A program made the position numbers and the translations under genes. The notes below the pieces were generated by a model that saw nothing but the letters and a program-made list of their open reading frames with translations, made no database searches and was not told the DNA's origin. A stretch of 64,000 bases of DNA from Paraburkholderia flagellata (GTDB lineage: Bacteria; Pseudomonadota; Gammaproteobacteria; Burkholderiales; Burkholderiaceae), in the NCBI RefSeq assembly GCF_021390645.1, contig NZ_JAJEJT010000003.1, forward strand, positions 372,001 through 436,000, read 5' to 3'. Positions 17,804 to 26,653 of this stretch are shown here, piece after piece (position 1 is the stretch's first letter; every line of letters begins with the position of its first letter).

Positions 17804-18439
17804 CTAGTTGGAAGCGACCACGTCGTGATAGGCGGCGAGCAGTTCCGTTGGCGTAGCAAAGCCGTCTATGCGCAGCCAGGGCTTGCCGGGCGCGGCGCGC
17901 AGGAATGCAACCGGCGTGTGGTTCATCTTGTCGCCGCGATAGACGTTGAACGCGCGCTGCGCTGCAATGCTCGCCTCGACCGTGCCGGTATAGTGCTGCC
18001 ACTCGGGGCCCGCTTCGAACCTGGCCGCGTAGGCCTTGAGTCGCGCAGGGGTGTCTTCTTCAGGATCGATCGAGATCGACACGATGTGGACCTTGTCACG
18101 GTCGCTGCCCAGATCGCTTTGCAATGTTTCGAGCGTCTGGCTGACCATCGGGCAGATCGTCGTGCAGGTGGTGTAGATGAACGTCAGGATCACTGGCCTG
18201 CCATCGTTCAACTCGCCAATCAGCGAAACTGTCTTGCCGTCATCGCGCACGAGGTCAACCGAAGGCAGCGTGTACTGTGCCGTCGTGCGAGTCGTCATGC
18301 CCGCCATCATGTGATGATGCATGTGAGGATCGACAACGGGTTCGGCGTCCCCGGCAGGTGCGCACCACGCGGCTGTTGCCGCGAATGCCGTGCACGTCAG
18401 CACGAATGCACCTATCCTTAACTTTGCAGTCCTGTTCAT
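17804..18439 (-). CDS. SCO1/SenC-type copper chaperone
   Basis: This 211-aa thioredoxin-fold protein has a signal peptide, a His/Met-rich patch (DPHMHHHMMAGM, about 38-48), the SCO copper site CTTIC (Cys92, Cys96) and the distant His174 in MNHTP. SCO proteins deliver Cu(I) to cytochrome oxidase CuA and to other copper enzymes. Here no oxidase is adjacent, so it may supply the multicopper oxidase at 40-42 kb (inference). The ATG at 18439 has GGAG upstream. Divergent from the kinase gene; co-transcribed with the response regulator. Confidence 0.9.
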   Translation of the reverse strand: MNRTAKLRIGAFVLTCTAFAATAAWCAPAGDAEPVVDPHMHHHMMAGMTTRTTAQYTLPSVDLVRDDGKTVSLIGELNDGRPVILTFIYTTCTTICPMVSQTLETLQSDLGSDRDKVHIVSISIDPEEDTPARLKAYAARFEAGPEWQHYTGTVEASIAAQRAFNVYRGDKMNHTPVAFLRAAPGKPWLRIDGFATPTELLAAYHDVVASN

Positions 18440-18569
18440 ACTGGTCTCCAGAAATGAGGAGAAGGGTCGCGTCTCGCGATGCGCCGGTCGCGGCGCTCTC
18501 ACTCCCTCGCAAAACCAGTGTCATGAGTTTGCCCACGAGCGTCATTGGATGAGGGACCCCAAACGGCGG

Positions 18570-18581
18570 TAGGGTATGCCC
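18570..18581. promoter_or_regulatory. TAGGG-N4-CCC motif between SCO1 and kinase genes
   Basis: TAGGG (18570-18574), TATG, CCC (18579-18581) in the divergent region. It matches the motif seen upstream of the copper-oxidase operon (42419) and more weakly of the secretion operon (17033). Confidence 0.3.
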
Positions 18582-18729
18582 GCTTGATGGAAAACCCGCA
18601 CCGAGCAGTGGGGGTGTCCCCACATTAAAACGTCACAGATTCCCCGTTGCGGCTCGCATCCATCACGGCCTACAATCCCGGTAATCTTACGATTTGCTTG
18701 TACCGACACCGATACATCGGGGAGCTGCG

Positions 18730-19863
18730 ATGGATGAAAGTCAGCCAGGGGGACCGCAGGTAAGATTGCTCGACCTGATCGAAGCCATGCGCAAGCTGCG
18801 TAGCACGGCATATTCCAGCCAACCGGACGCCGGCGTCGTCACCGACGCGCGAGGAGCCGCGCTCGCGATTCTCACGCCCGATGGGACCTTCGTGTCCGCA
18901 AACCGCAGCGCCGCCGCGCTGCTCGGCTATTCGAGCGCCGAGCTTGCCGGCAAGGGTCTCGCCGACCTCGCGCCCGACGACTATCACGCTGAATTGGCAG
19001 ACGAATTATCTGCGAGCGCGGCTTGCGAGTTTCATTCGTTCAGTGCGGTTCTCAGCAGCCGGACAGGCCATCCCACGCGGCTCGCGCTGCATCAGCAAAT
19101 TTTGCCCACGAGACAGCCGGGATCGACCGTCTTGCTGACGCTGTTCGAAGAGCCGCTGACCTTCGAGCCCGGCTCAGCCGACCCGGCCGAACTGTTCGAT
19201 GCACGCGAGCGCGTGTGCCAGACGTATCTAATGATGGGCCAGCAGAAGGAGCGCCAGCGCCTTGCTGCGGAGTTGCACGATGGCCTCGGCCAGGCACTAA
19301 CCCTCATCAAGCTGATGGCGGAAGACACGCTGATGCGCATACGCCGCGGGCAGATCGACGATGCGGCGAACCTGCTGGATTCAACCGTGTTCCGGATCCG
19401 AGAAACGATCGGCGACGTGCGGCAGATATGCGGTGAACTGAGGCCGCTCATGCTGGACAAGCTGGGCTTGCCCGCCGCATTGAGTTCGCTGTGCCGGCGC
19501 GTCGAACACAGCGCGGCGGCGCTGTCGGTTTCGTTCGACTGCGACGTCGCGGATAACGACGTGCCTGAACATCTGAAAGCGGACATGTTCAGAGTCGCTC
19601 AGGAGGCGCTGAACAACGCCGTCAAACATGCCGAGGCGACTCAAATCTCCCTCAGCCTGCGGGGCGACGCGGGCGGCTGGTTATTGGCGATTCAGGACAA
19701 CGGCATTGGCTATGAAAACCATCCGCTCGCCACGGAAGATGCCTATACGACAGGATTGGGCCTGATCGGCATGCAGCACCGCGTCGAAATGCATGGCGGC
19801 GCGTTCTCGATCGACTCATCCGCCGCAACGGGTACCCGCGTCTGCGCGACCTGGACGCGCTAG
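18730..19863 (+). CDS. PAS sensor histidine kinase (HisKA_3/NarX-NreB type)
   Basis: This 377-aa soluble protein has a PAS domain (about 45-140), a HisKA_3 dimerisation region with the phospho-acceptor His183 in ELHDGLGQ, and a HATPase domain (about 280-375: EALNNAVKHAEA, DNGIG, GLGLIGM). There is no membrane segment or conserved cysteine cluster, so it is a cytoplasmic sensor of unknown signal. The ATG at 18730 follows GGGGAG. It faces, tail-to-tail, a NarL-type regulator at 19880-20671, and diverges from SCO1/response regulator; either regulator could be its partner. Confidence 0.9.
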   Translation: MDESQPGGPQVRLLDLIEAMRKLRSTAYSSQPDAGVVTDARGAALAILTPDGTFVSANRSAAALLGYSSAELAGKGLADLAPDDYHAELADELSASAACEFHSFSAVLSSRTGHPTRLALHQQILPTRQPGSTVLLTLFEEPLTFEPGSADPAELFDARERVCQTYLMMGQQKERQRLAAELHDGLGQALTLIKLMAEDTLMRIRRGQIDDAANLLDSTVFRIRETIGDVRQICGELRPLMLDKLGLPAALSSLCRRVEHSAAALSVSFDCDVADNDVPEHLKADMFRVAQEALNNAVKHAEATQISLSLRGDAGGWLLAIQDNGIGYENHPLATEDAYTTGLGLIGMQHRVEMHGGAFSIDSSAATGTRVCATWTR

Positions 19864-19879
19864 CGCGTTCTCGTCGCGC

Positions 19880-20671
19880 TCAGTCAGCCCCCAACGTCCC
19901 CGTCTCTCCAAGCCTGTATTCGGGCCGCTCGGCCGCCGGGCCGGAACCCGCCGCCGGCTCGGATCGTTCCGGCAAGTGCTCGTCGTCCACGTTCGGCTCA
20001 GCGCACTTGGCCGCGAGCGAGGTCAGCAAACCCATGCTCATCGCGACGAGAACCAGTTCGGTCAGATTGGCGATGTGAAGCTTGTGCATCATGCTTGCGC
20101 GATACTTCTCGATCGTCTTCGGACTCAGGTTCAGGTACTGTCCTACCTGGCGGTTGGTGCGCCCTTCCGCGATCAGCTTCAGCACGCTGCGCTCGCGCGC
20201 GGTCAGCACGTCCCAGGCATGCTTTGGTGCTGGCGCTTCACGGCCGCTGACGAACGAGTCGACCATGTACCCGTACACGTCTGCGCTCAGATGTTTCTTG
20301 CCTTGCATGACTGAGCGCATCGCGACCAGCAGCTCGTCGAACGATACGTCCTTCAGCACGTAACCATCGACGCCGGCACGCAGCGCCTCCCGCACGTACT
20401 CCTCGTTTTGATGCACGGTGAGCGCAATGATCCGCACGTCCGGCGATCGCCGTTTGATCGTTGCGCTGGCGTCGATGCCATTCATCCCCCGCATCGACAG
20501 ATCCATCAGGATCAGCTGAGGGGCGAGCATCATCGCCTGCTGGCAGGCTTCCTTGCCGTCCCTCGCTTCGCCGACGACGTCGTAGTCGCCTTGCGCACAC
20601 AGCATCGAACGTAGGCCATTTCTCAGCAGATCGTGATCCTCTGCGATTACAACGCGACATTTGGTATTCAC
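19880..20671 (-). CDS. NarL/FixJ-type response regulator
   Basis: This 263-aa protein has a receiver domain (Asp57 in LILMDLSM; YVLKDVS) and a LuxR-type helix-turn-helix (LTARERSVLKLIAEG, LSPKTIEKYRASMMHKL), with an extra C-terminal tail of about 40 Pro/Glu/Ala-rich residues not usual in this family. I chose the GTG at 20671 because GGGAGA precedes it at good spacing; ATG codons at 20707 and 20737 have poor sites. Convergent with the kinase gene. Paralogue of the regulator at 17099. Confidence 0.9.
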   Translation of the reverse strand: MNTKCRVVIAEDHDLLRNGLRSMLCAQGDYDVVGEARDGKEACQQAMMLAPQLILMDLSMRGMNGIDASATIKRRSPDVRIIALTVHQNEEYVREALRAGVDGYVLKDVSFDELLVAMRSVMQGKKHLSADVYGYMVDSFVSGREAPAPKHAWDVLTARERSVLKLIAEGRTNRQVGQYLNLSPKTIEKYRASMMHKLHIANLTELVLVAMSMGLLTSLAAKCAEPNVDDEHLPERSEPAAGSGPAAERPEYRLGETGTLGAD

Positions 20672-21221
20672 GTCTTGTCTCCCGGTTCCAACGCCCTCGG
20701 TCTTCATGATTGGCTCAACGATTTGACTTCGCCACAACCTTCCGTTAAGCTTTCATCACTTACATTCGAATTCCTAAGTATTTGCTTTACGCTTCTTTCT
20801 CGGGGCTTGCATGCGCGTGCCCTTTGCAAGGTTCGCGCCACTTCTCTTTGAGCAAGCAACGGCGCGCATCTCCACATTTCCGGAAAATTCGCGAGCGCGG
20901 CGGGCATCAAAAATGTTTCAAATTCGAACCCTTTTGCATTCCGCAGAGGATTCGCAATTGTCAGCGATGGCGCAATCCTGTTCGTTGTTATCACCCGGCG
21001 CAAATGAACCCACGACAATTGCGCCGGATGAGAAGAATATAGGCGCCCTGCATAACGGCTGATTCGTTTCCGCTGATTACCGAATCTTTCCGTTTGTTTC
21101 AGATGTTACGTTTCTGCACTGTGCTTTGCGGCGGCCAATTCACGTCTCAAAGTGTAGGGAGGTGCCCCATTGTCGATCTGTTTTTTCTGCAACCACAATT
21201 CAGTTGCAGGAGAAGACAACG
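20672..21221. other. AT-richer divergent intergenic region
   Basis: About 550 bases separating the response regulator and the transglycosylase, divergently transcribed. It is markedly AT-richer than its neighbours (for example around 20720-20800). It should hold both promoters, but I cannot single out a clear -35/-10 pair or palindrome. Small open frames here look spurious. Confidence 0.4.
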
Positions 21222-21854
21222 ATGCACTCCCACTCATCATTCAGCTTGCGAAACGCAATCATTCTCGCCTTCGCGACGCTCGGTGTGGTGTTGCCGGAAG
21301 CTGTATGCGCGCAGATTTTTGGCGCCGTCGACGGCAATGGAGCGGTCGTTCTCACGAACGTACCGGGCAAGCCCGGATTGAAGGTGATCGTTGCAGGCGA
21401 GCCGCGAGGTGAACCCGGCGCAAGGGGCCGCTCCCGCAAGTCCCCCGGCAGCGCCGATTTCCCCATGTACGCGGACGTGATCGACGAAGCGAGTCGTTCT
21501 TTTCGCGTTCAACCCGAACTGCTTCGCGCGGTAATCGACGTCGAATCGGGATACAACCCGAAGGCGGTTTCGGACAAAGGCGCGCTGGGACTGATGCAGT
21601 TGATGCCGGAAACCGCGAGGCGATTTTCGGAAGGCGACATGTTCAATCCACGCGACAACGTACTGGCCGGCGCCCGCTATCTGCGTTTTCTCCTCGATCT
21701 GTTCAAGGACGACGTAGAACTCACACTGGCCGCATACAACGCTGGAGAGAATGCCGTGATTCGCGCCGGCTATCGCGTACCGTCGCTGCCGGAAACCCGT
21801 CTCTATGTTCCGCGCGTGCTGGCGCGTTACAAGCAGCTTCTCGCGGCCAGTTGA
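21222..21854 (+). CDS. Exported lytic transglycosylase (SLT domain)
   Basis: This 210-aa protein has a signal peptide (to about residue 30), a short DUF4124-like beta region (GAVDGNGAVVLTNVPG), and a Slt70-family catalytic domain: Glu108 in DVESGYNPKAV, then GALGLMQLMPETA and AAYNAGENAV. It cleaves peptidoglycan without hydrolysis, making room for envelope machines. The ATG at 21222 has AGGAG nine bases upstream. Such enzymes commonly sit with type II secretion and pilus genes, which fits this neighbourhood. Confidence 0.92.
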   Translation: MHSHSSFSLRNAIILAFATLGVVLPEAVCAQIFGAVDGNGAVVLTNVPGKPGLKVIVAGEPRGEPGARGRSRKSPGSADFPMYADVIDEASRSFRVQPELLRAVIDVESGYNPKAVSDKGALGLMQLMPETARRFSEGDMFNPRDNVLAGARYLRFLLDLFKDDVELTLAAYNAGENAVIRAGYRVPSLPETRLYVPRVLARYKQLLAAS

Positions 21855-21897
21855 TTGCCTGACGCCGCGCCGTTGCGCGAAGAGTTTGAATAGCGAA

Positions 21898-21929
21898 CCG
21901 GCCGACTGGGGACCAGTTCAGTCGGCCGG
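21898..21929. terminator. Bidirectional hairpin between convergent genes
   Basis: CCGGCCGACTG (21898-21908) pairs perfectly with CAGTCGGCCGG (21919-21929), an 11-bp GC-rich stem with a 10-base loop, between the convergent transglycosylase and DUF1269-like genes. No clear T-run follows. Confidence 0.5.
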
Positions 21930-22031
21930 ACGCCCTCTGCTACGTATGACGCGAGCATTCGCAGGTCGCCGCGTCCTACGCTCTCCCTCCTGTGCTGCGT
22001 GTCTTTGTGTGTCGACCCGTGCTGGCGCGCG

Positions 22032-22538
22032 TCACGGAATCGCGGGCATGCTCGGGCCGGTTCCCTCGATGTGCGTCTGCGCGTCGTAAAGTTCGATCAC
22101 CTGCTCGATCTCCTCCACTCTCTCCTTCGGGACGTCGATCATTATTAGAAGCTCGCCCCGGAGAATCCCTTCTTCGAAACGCTTCAATCGCGAATTTGGC
22201 ATTTCGACGCCAATCATCGCTGCGACCCACGCGCCAAATCCCGCGCCTGAGAGTGTGAGGATCACCACGGTGCCGCTGGCGATCCTGAGATCTTCGGGCG
22301 GAACGACAAAGGCGATCAGCGCCACCAGCAATCCGGTCGCACAGCCTACTGCCGTGCCTCGCACCAGCGATGCAAGCAGATCACTGCTTTGCGCGAGCGA
22401 CGCCTGCGGCAAGCCGTCGATCGACACGTTCTCGTTGGCGATCACATGCATGTGCCGCCACTCGATTCGCTGCACAAGCATCTCGCCGACGATCGCCCGC
22501 GCACGCTGTGGGGTGGGCAACAAAAAGTAGACGCGTCT
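22032..22538 (-). CDS. DUF1269-like membrane protein
   Basis: This 168-aa protein has two adjacent hydrophobic segments (TAVGCATGLLVALIAFVV and a following GAGFGAWVAAMIGV) flanked by soluble ends, as in the DUF1269 family of unknown function. The ATG at 22538 is eight bases after GGAG. It is the last gene of the long minus-strand block, 138 bases after ccsB. Confidence 0.6.
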   Translation of the reverse strand, partial: RRVYFLLPTPQRARAIVGEMLVQRIEWRHMHVIANENVSIDGLPQASLAQSSDLLASLVRGTAVGCATGLLVALIAFVVPPEDLRIASGTVVILTLSGAGFGAWVAAMIGVEMPNSRLKRFEEGILRGELLIMIDVPKERVEEIEQVIELYDAQTHIEGTGPSMPAIP

Positions 22539-22676
22539 CATTTCAGGCACTCCAACTTTACGCCGGGCACGCACCGAAACCCCTGGTGACATTCTTGTTC
22601 GCGCCGAAGCTGGCTTTAAGTAGTAATGCCCGCCGAAATGCGTGGGTAGAGACCCGCAGATAGGCTTTCGTTTTCC

Positions 22677-23900
22677 TCACAGGCTGCCGTAGCTGTGTAA
22701 CCCCGAAAGGAACATGTTGACGCCGAGGAACGCGAAGGTCGTGACGAGCAGGCCCGTGAGCGCCCACCAGGCCGCCACGCCGCCACGCAGGCCCTTCATG
22801 AGGCGCATATGCAGCCAGGCCGCGTAGTTGAGCCACACGATCAGCGCCCACGTTTCCTTCGGGTCCCAGCTCCAGTAGCCGCCCCAGGCCTGCGCGGCCC
22901 ACAGCGCGCCGAGAATGGTCGCGATGGTGAAGAACGCGAAACCCACGGCGATCGACTTGTACATGACGTCGTCGAGCACCTCGAGCGCGGGCAGGCGGTC
23001 CGCCAGCACGCCGCGCTCCTTCATGATGTACGCCACGCCCACCATGGCCGAAAGCGCGAAGCTGCCGTAGCCGATGAAGTTCGCCGGCACGTGGATCTTC
23101 ATCCACCAGCTTTGCAGTGCGGGCACGAGCGGCTGGATCTGCTGCGCGTCGCGCGAGATCGAGTACCACATCAGGAAGCCCACGGCTGCGCTGATGACGA
23201 GCAGCACGAACGCGCCGAGCGCGCGCGTGTTGTAGTGCTTTTCGTAATACAGATAGAAGAGCGCGGTGATGAGGCTGAACAGCACGAACACTTCGTAGAG
23301 GTTCGAGATGGGAATATGGCCGACGTCCGCGCCGATGAGGTAGGACTCGTACCAGCGCACCATCAGGCCGACGAAGCCCATGAGCACCGCCGCCCACGTG
23401 AGCTTCGAGCCGATCGAGCCGCCCGAGGGCGAGCGCGAGAGCAGGCCGATCCAGTAGAACAGCGTGGCGAGCACGAACAGCGCGCTCATCCACAGGATGG
23501 CCGACTGGCTGGAGAGGAAATACTTGAGGAAAAAGGCCTGGTCGGCGCGCGCGAGGTCGCCCTGGTAGATCTGGATCGCGAAAAGCGCGAGCACCGCGAT
23601 ACCTGCCATGAGCAGCCGCGCCGGCTTCCAGCGCCAGCCCAGCACGACGAGCGCGGGCGTGGTGCCGCAGAGCACCAGCTTGTCGTAGTAGTTCATGTGC
23701 GCGTGATAGCGCGAGAGCGCGAAGCCCGCGCCCGCCACGAGCGCCAGCGCGAACAGCCAGTCCACCACCGTCAGGCGGCGCAGGAAGATACGCTCATCGT
23801 CCAGCACGCTCCTTTGATTCGCGTCGTACATGCACAGAGGCCGATGCAGTGCCACTGGAGCATGCACCGTGGCATCAGGTGAAGATGAGCCTGGTTTCAT
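22677..23900 (-). CDS. ccsB: Cytochrome c biogenesis protein CcsB (CcsA/CcmC family)
   Basis: Polytopic protein with the haem-handling tryptophan motif WGGYWSWDPKETWALI and conserved histidines; a system II cytochrome c synthase subunit. It passes haem across the inner membrane for attachment to CxxCH motifs. The partner CcsA/ResB is not in this window, so this may be an extra copy dedicated to the many local cytochromes (inference). Start codon uncertain: ATG at 23900 (407 aa) or 23831; the open frame extends further upstream without support. Confidence 0.85.
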   Translation of the reverse strand: MKPGSSSPDATVHAPVALHRPLCMYDANQRSVLDDERIFLRRLTVVDWLFALALVAGAGFALSRYHAHMNYYDKLVLCGTTPALVVLGWRWKPARLLMAGIAVLALFAIQIYQGDLARADQAFFLKYFLSSQSAILWMSALFVLATLFYWIGLLSRSPSGGSIGSKLTWAAVLMGFVGLMVRWYESYLIGADVGHIPISNLYEVFVLFSLITALFYLYYEKHYNTRALGAFVLLVISAAVGFLMWYSISRDAQQIQPLVPALQSWWMKIHVPANFIGYGSFALSAMVGVAYIMKERGVLADRLPALEVLDDVMYKSIAVGFAFFTIATILGALWAAQAWGGYWSWDPKETWALIVWLNYAAWLHMRLMKGLRGGVAAWWALTGLLVTTFAFLGVNMFLSGLHSYGSL

Positions 23901-23964
23901 GGCATTCACCGTCCAAGGACGACGCAGGCGGAAAGGCGTAGCGACTCCCGCCGGGCATAAAAAG

Positions 23965-24024
23965 GGTGCCCGCCCCGGGGGGGACGGCGCACCATGAAAG
24001 GTGCCCGTTGAGGAGGCGGGCACC
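23965..24024 (-). terminator. Tandem terminator hairpins after the di-haem cytochrome gene
   Basis: On the minus strand, GGTGCCCG (rc of 24017-24024) pairs with CGGGCACC (rc of 24000-24007) around a 9-base loop. A longer alternative pairs GGTGCCCGCC (rc of 24015-24024) with GGCGGGCACC (rc of 23965-23974), followed directly by CTTTTT. It lies just after the stop at 24066 and would separate it from ccsB. Confidence 0.6.
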
Positions 24025-24065
24025 AAAGCCGTTGAGCGAAGCCGCGCCACATTCAATGCCCCTGC

Positions 24066-24737
24066 TCATTGATTGCCTGGCGGGCTGGCGGATACCTCCT
24101 CTTCTGGCGGAAACACTTCGACGAACGCCGCTACCGCGCGTATGTCCCTGTCCGACATGTTGGCGCACACAGCCTTCATGACGGCGCCGCGAGGCCGGGT
24201 GTCGCTTTGCTGGAAGACCCCGAGTTGCTTCACGACGTAGTCCGCGTGCTGGCCCGCGAGCCGGGGAAACTGATTCATCCCCTCGCCATGCGGCCCGTGG
24301 CACCCAACGCACGCCGCGACGCCCTTGCCAGGCAGGCCCGCATGGTAGATTGCCTTGCCTTCATTGATGAGCGCGAGATCGCTCGCAACGCCCAGGGCCG
24401 CGGATTGACTCGAAAAGTACGTGGCTAGCTCGTCGATCTGCGTGTCGGTCAAGTGAGTGAAGCCCCACATAAAACGCTGCGCATTCGGGTCGGCTCGTGA
24501 ATGGTTCTTGAAGTCCGTCAGTTGATCGACCAGGTATTCCTTTCGTTGCCCGGCGAGCTTCGGAAAGGTAGGCGATACGGAAACGCCGTTCACTCCGTGG
24601 CAGTTCGAGCACACTTGCAAGGCGATGGTCTTTCCCGGAACCAGCGGGTTGTCGACCTGCCGCGAACGCTCCAGGTCCTGGCAGGCCGCCCCGGCCAGCA
24701 GAATCCCAATGGAGGCGATATGCGCCACTCTCTTCAT
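24066..24737 (-). CDS. Di-haem cytochrome c4-like lipoprotein
   Basis: This 223-aa protein has a lipobox (LLAGAAC, Cys19) and two cytochrome c domains, with CSNCH at 43-47 and CVGCH at 143-147, as in cytochrome c4. It would be anchored in the periplasm, passing electrons between an outer-membrane donor and terminal oxidases. The ATG at 24737 has AAGGAGGT upstream. Immediately downstream of the cytochrome-porin gene, which it may serve. Confidence 0.92.
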   Translation of the reverse strand: MKRVAHIASIGILLAGAACQDLERSRQVDNPLVPGKTIALQVCSNCHGVNGVSVSPTFPKLAGQRKEYLVDQLTDFKNHSRADPNAQRFMWGFTHLTDTQIDELATYFSSQSAALGVASDLALINEGKAIYHAGLPGKGVAACVGCHGPHGEGMNQFPRLAGQHADYVVKQLGVFQQSDTRPRGAVMKAVCANMSDRDIRAVAAFVEVFPPEEEVSASPPGNQ

Positions 24738-24884
24738 GTTACCCACCTCCTTACTGCAGCTTCCGATGTCATCTGTGGTGCTTACGTTCCGCGCAAATAC
24801 AAAACCGCTTCGACACATCGTATGGGGCCACCCGCTTGCGCACCGTCGTCGCGGCACGGCGCACCGGAAACAGCGCTCAGGGCA

Positions 24885-26273
24885 TTACCATGAAGCGGCC
24901 CACAGATAAATGAAGAGCGTGTCGTTGTCTCTCGCGTTACGCCCGGTGCCGTCGTAATTGGACGTGGCGCCGAGAAACCTGGTGTAGTGCGTGTACTGCA
25001 CGCCTATCCTGACACGTTGATTCGGTATCCAGAATATTTCAGGTGTCCAGCCCTGCGTGTTCGGGTGGAGGTTCGCACTGGCTGCGTAGGCCGCACTGTC
25101 TGGACTACCTGTCGTATTGAAGAACGAAAGGCTGAAACCGTACTTGCTCTGGTAGACGTACGATGCCTTGAGTCTCAGCGAATCGAGATTCCCCGACGTG
25201 CTGTCGGCGAGGACGAAATTGTTCGGATCATGGATGTTCTCACGCACATAGCGAGCTTGCGCGGTGATCGTGTGCGGCTCGAGCAGGTACTCGTACTGAG
25301 CATCCATGCCGTAATCGCGGTAGCGCGTCACGCCCTGCGTAAAGATCGGGAACTGGTTGGGATCGTTCGGATAGATGTCTACGTTCAACAGGAACGCGCC
25401 GACCATTGCGCTATGGGGCCCCCAGTCTCGCGTCAACGCGATGCGCGCATACGGGTTGTAGCCGCGCAGGTAGGTTTGCGGGTGAGCCGCATTTCCTTCC
25501 CGATTGCCGTGACTCATGAACGACCAGATTCCGTCGGCGGTGCTGTACGCGGTCAGTTCGGCGTAGACCGTTTTGTTCCAGTACACGTAACCGCCGACGC
25601 CCGCCACCTGTGACGCAAGACTTCCTTCGATGACAGGCAGGTTTGGGATTTTGGCAACCGGACTGATCGTCGATGAAATGTACGGATAACCCCATGCCGG
25701 CGCGGAGTTCCAGACGTCCTGCACCGTCGGATTGTTGTGCACGGTCACTCCGAGGATGAGATCATTCGCCTCTCCGAAGATCCGGTCCACGAACCGGAAG
25801 TCGGTATTGTCGGATCCCCAGTGGCCTTCCCATTTGTTCGTCACGCCATTCTGATGGTCATAGTTCGTATAGGTGAACTGTGTGAAGGCACCGATCTTGT
25901 CGGTGATCTTTCCGGCAAGGAAAATGCTTGCAAAGTCGAATATTGGCAGACCGTTCTTAGTATTGATGGGATTGCCGCTCGCGTCGTTGTTGACCCGCGT
26001 CTGGCTCAGATCGCCGATTGCCATCGCGGCGATCGGGACCGTGCGCTCGCCAAGCGTGTAGCCAGTGAGCTTGAACATTCGCCCGTAAGGCGTGAGCTCA
26101 GGAAATTGCCCTCCGGCGTGACAAGCCACACAACTTTGTCCGGTTTGGCGCGCGAAGATCGGCAGCGCGTATGCGGTGGTTGCCTGCAGCCATGCCAGCA
26201 TTGCGAGGGTGAGTATCCAGCCACCGCGCAGCAAGTTTCGAAATGCCGCATGGCTGACAAGTGCTCTTGTCAT
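24885..26273 (-). CDS. Cytochrome c-porin fusion, Cyc2-like
   Basis: This 462-aa protein has a signal peptide (to about residue 37), one haem motif CVACH at 48-52 right at the mature N-terminus, the FPELTPYGRMFKLTGYT segment, then a long region of alternating beta strands ending in Trp (AASW), as for outer-membrane barrels. This architecture, a small haem domain plugging its own porin, is that of Cyc2, the Fe(II) oxidase of iron oxidisers, and of related proteins proposed in Mn(II) oxidisers. It could move electrons across the outer membrane. The Cyc2 relation is by architecture and length, not by confirmed homology. ATG at 26273 has GGAG upstream. Confidence 0.75.
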   Translation of the reverse strand: MTRALVSHAAFRNLLRGGWILTLAMLAWLQATTAYALPIFARQTGQSCVACHAGGQFPELTPYGRMFKLTGYTLGERTVPIAAMAIGDLSQTRVNNDASGNPINTKNGLPIFDFASIFLAGKITDKIGAFTQFTYTNYDHQNGVTNKWEGHWGSDNTDFRFVDRIFGEANDLILGVTVHNNPTVQDVWNSAPAWGYPYISSTISPVAKIPNLPVIEGSLASQVAGVGGYVYWNKTVYAELTAYSTADGIWSFMSHGNREGNAAHPQTYLRGYNPYARIALTRDWGPHSAMVGAFLLNVDIYPNDPNQFPIFTQGVTRYRDYGMDAQYEYLLEPHTITAQARYVRENIHDPNNFVLADSTSGNLDSLRLKASYVYQSKYGFSLSFFNTTGSPDSAAYAASANLHPNTQGWTPEIFWIPNQRVRIGVQYTHYTRFLGATSNYDGTGRNARDNDTLFIYLWAASW

Positions 26274-26653
26274 GACTGTCGCTCCCGCGCCGCGTCGCGA
26301 AACGTAGCGCACCGGCGCTGAAGGCCGAAGTTCGCATTGCGATGTTCCGCGGCGGTATGAGAACGATTGCCTCTGGATGCTGCCACCGTTCACGATGAAC
26401 CCTTTGTGCCGCACGCGATGACTTCATTGTGCAAACGCGCAATCCGAATCGGGATGGGGCAATCTCCTCCTCTTGTGGTAGGCGTTGCGCTAGATGTCGC
26501 AGTGTGTCAAATGCCCGTTCGCCGTTTGCACACAGCATTGAGCGCCACGGCTTCTTCGGAACGAAGCCGCGCGCGCAAATTAGTTCGGTTTGCGAATCAA
26601 TTGATGAGTCGACGTGCAGGTGCGCGACACGCGCCTGCACTACGCAATTGACC
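26274..26653. other. Intergenic stretch upstream of the cytochrome-porin gene
   Basis: About 380 bases between the porin gene and the cytochrome/binding-protein fusion. The open frames here are shadows without ribosome-binding sites. It is long enough for a promoter for the porin/di-haem pair but I cannot place one firmly. Confidence 0.4.
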
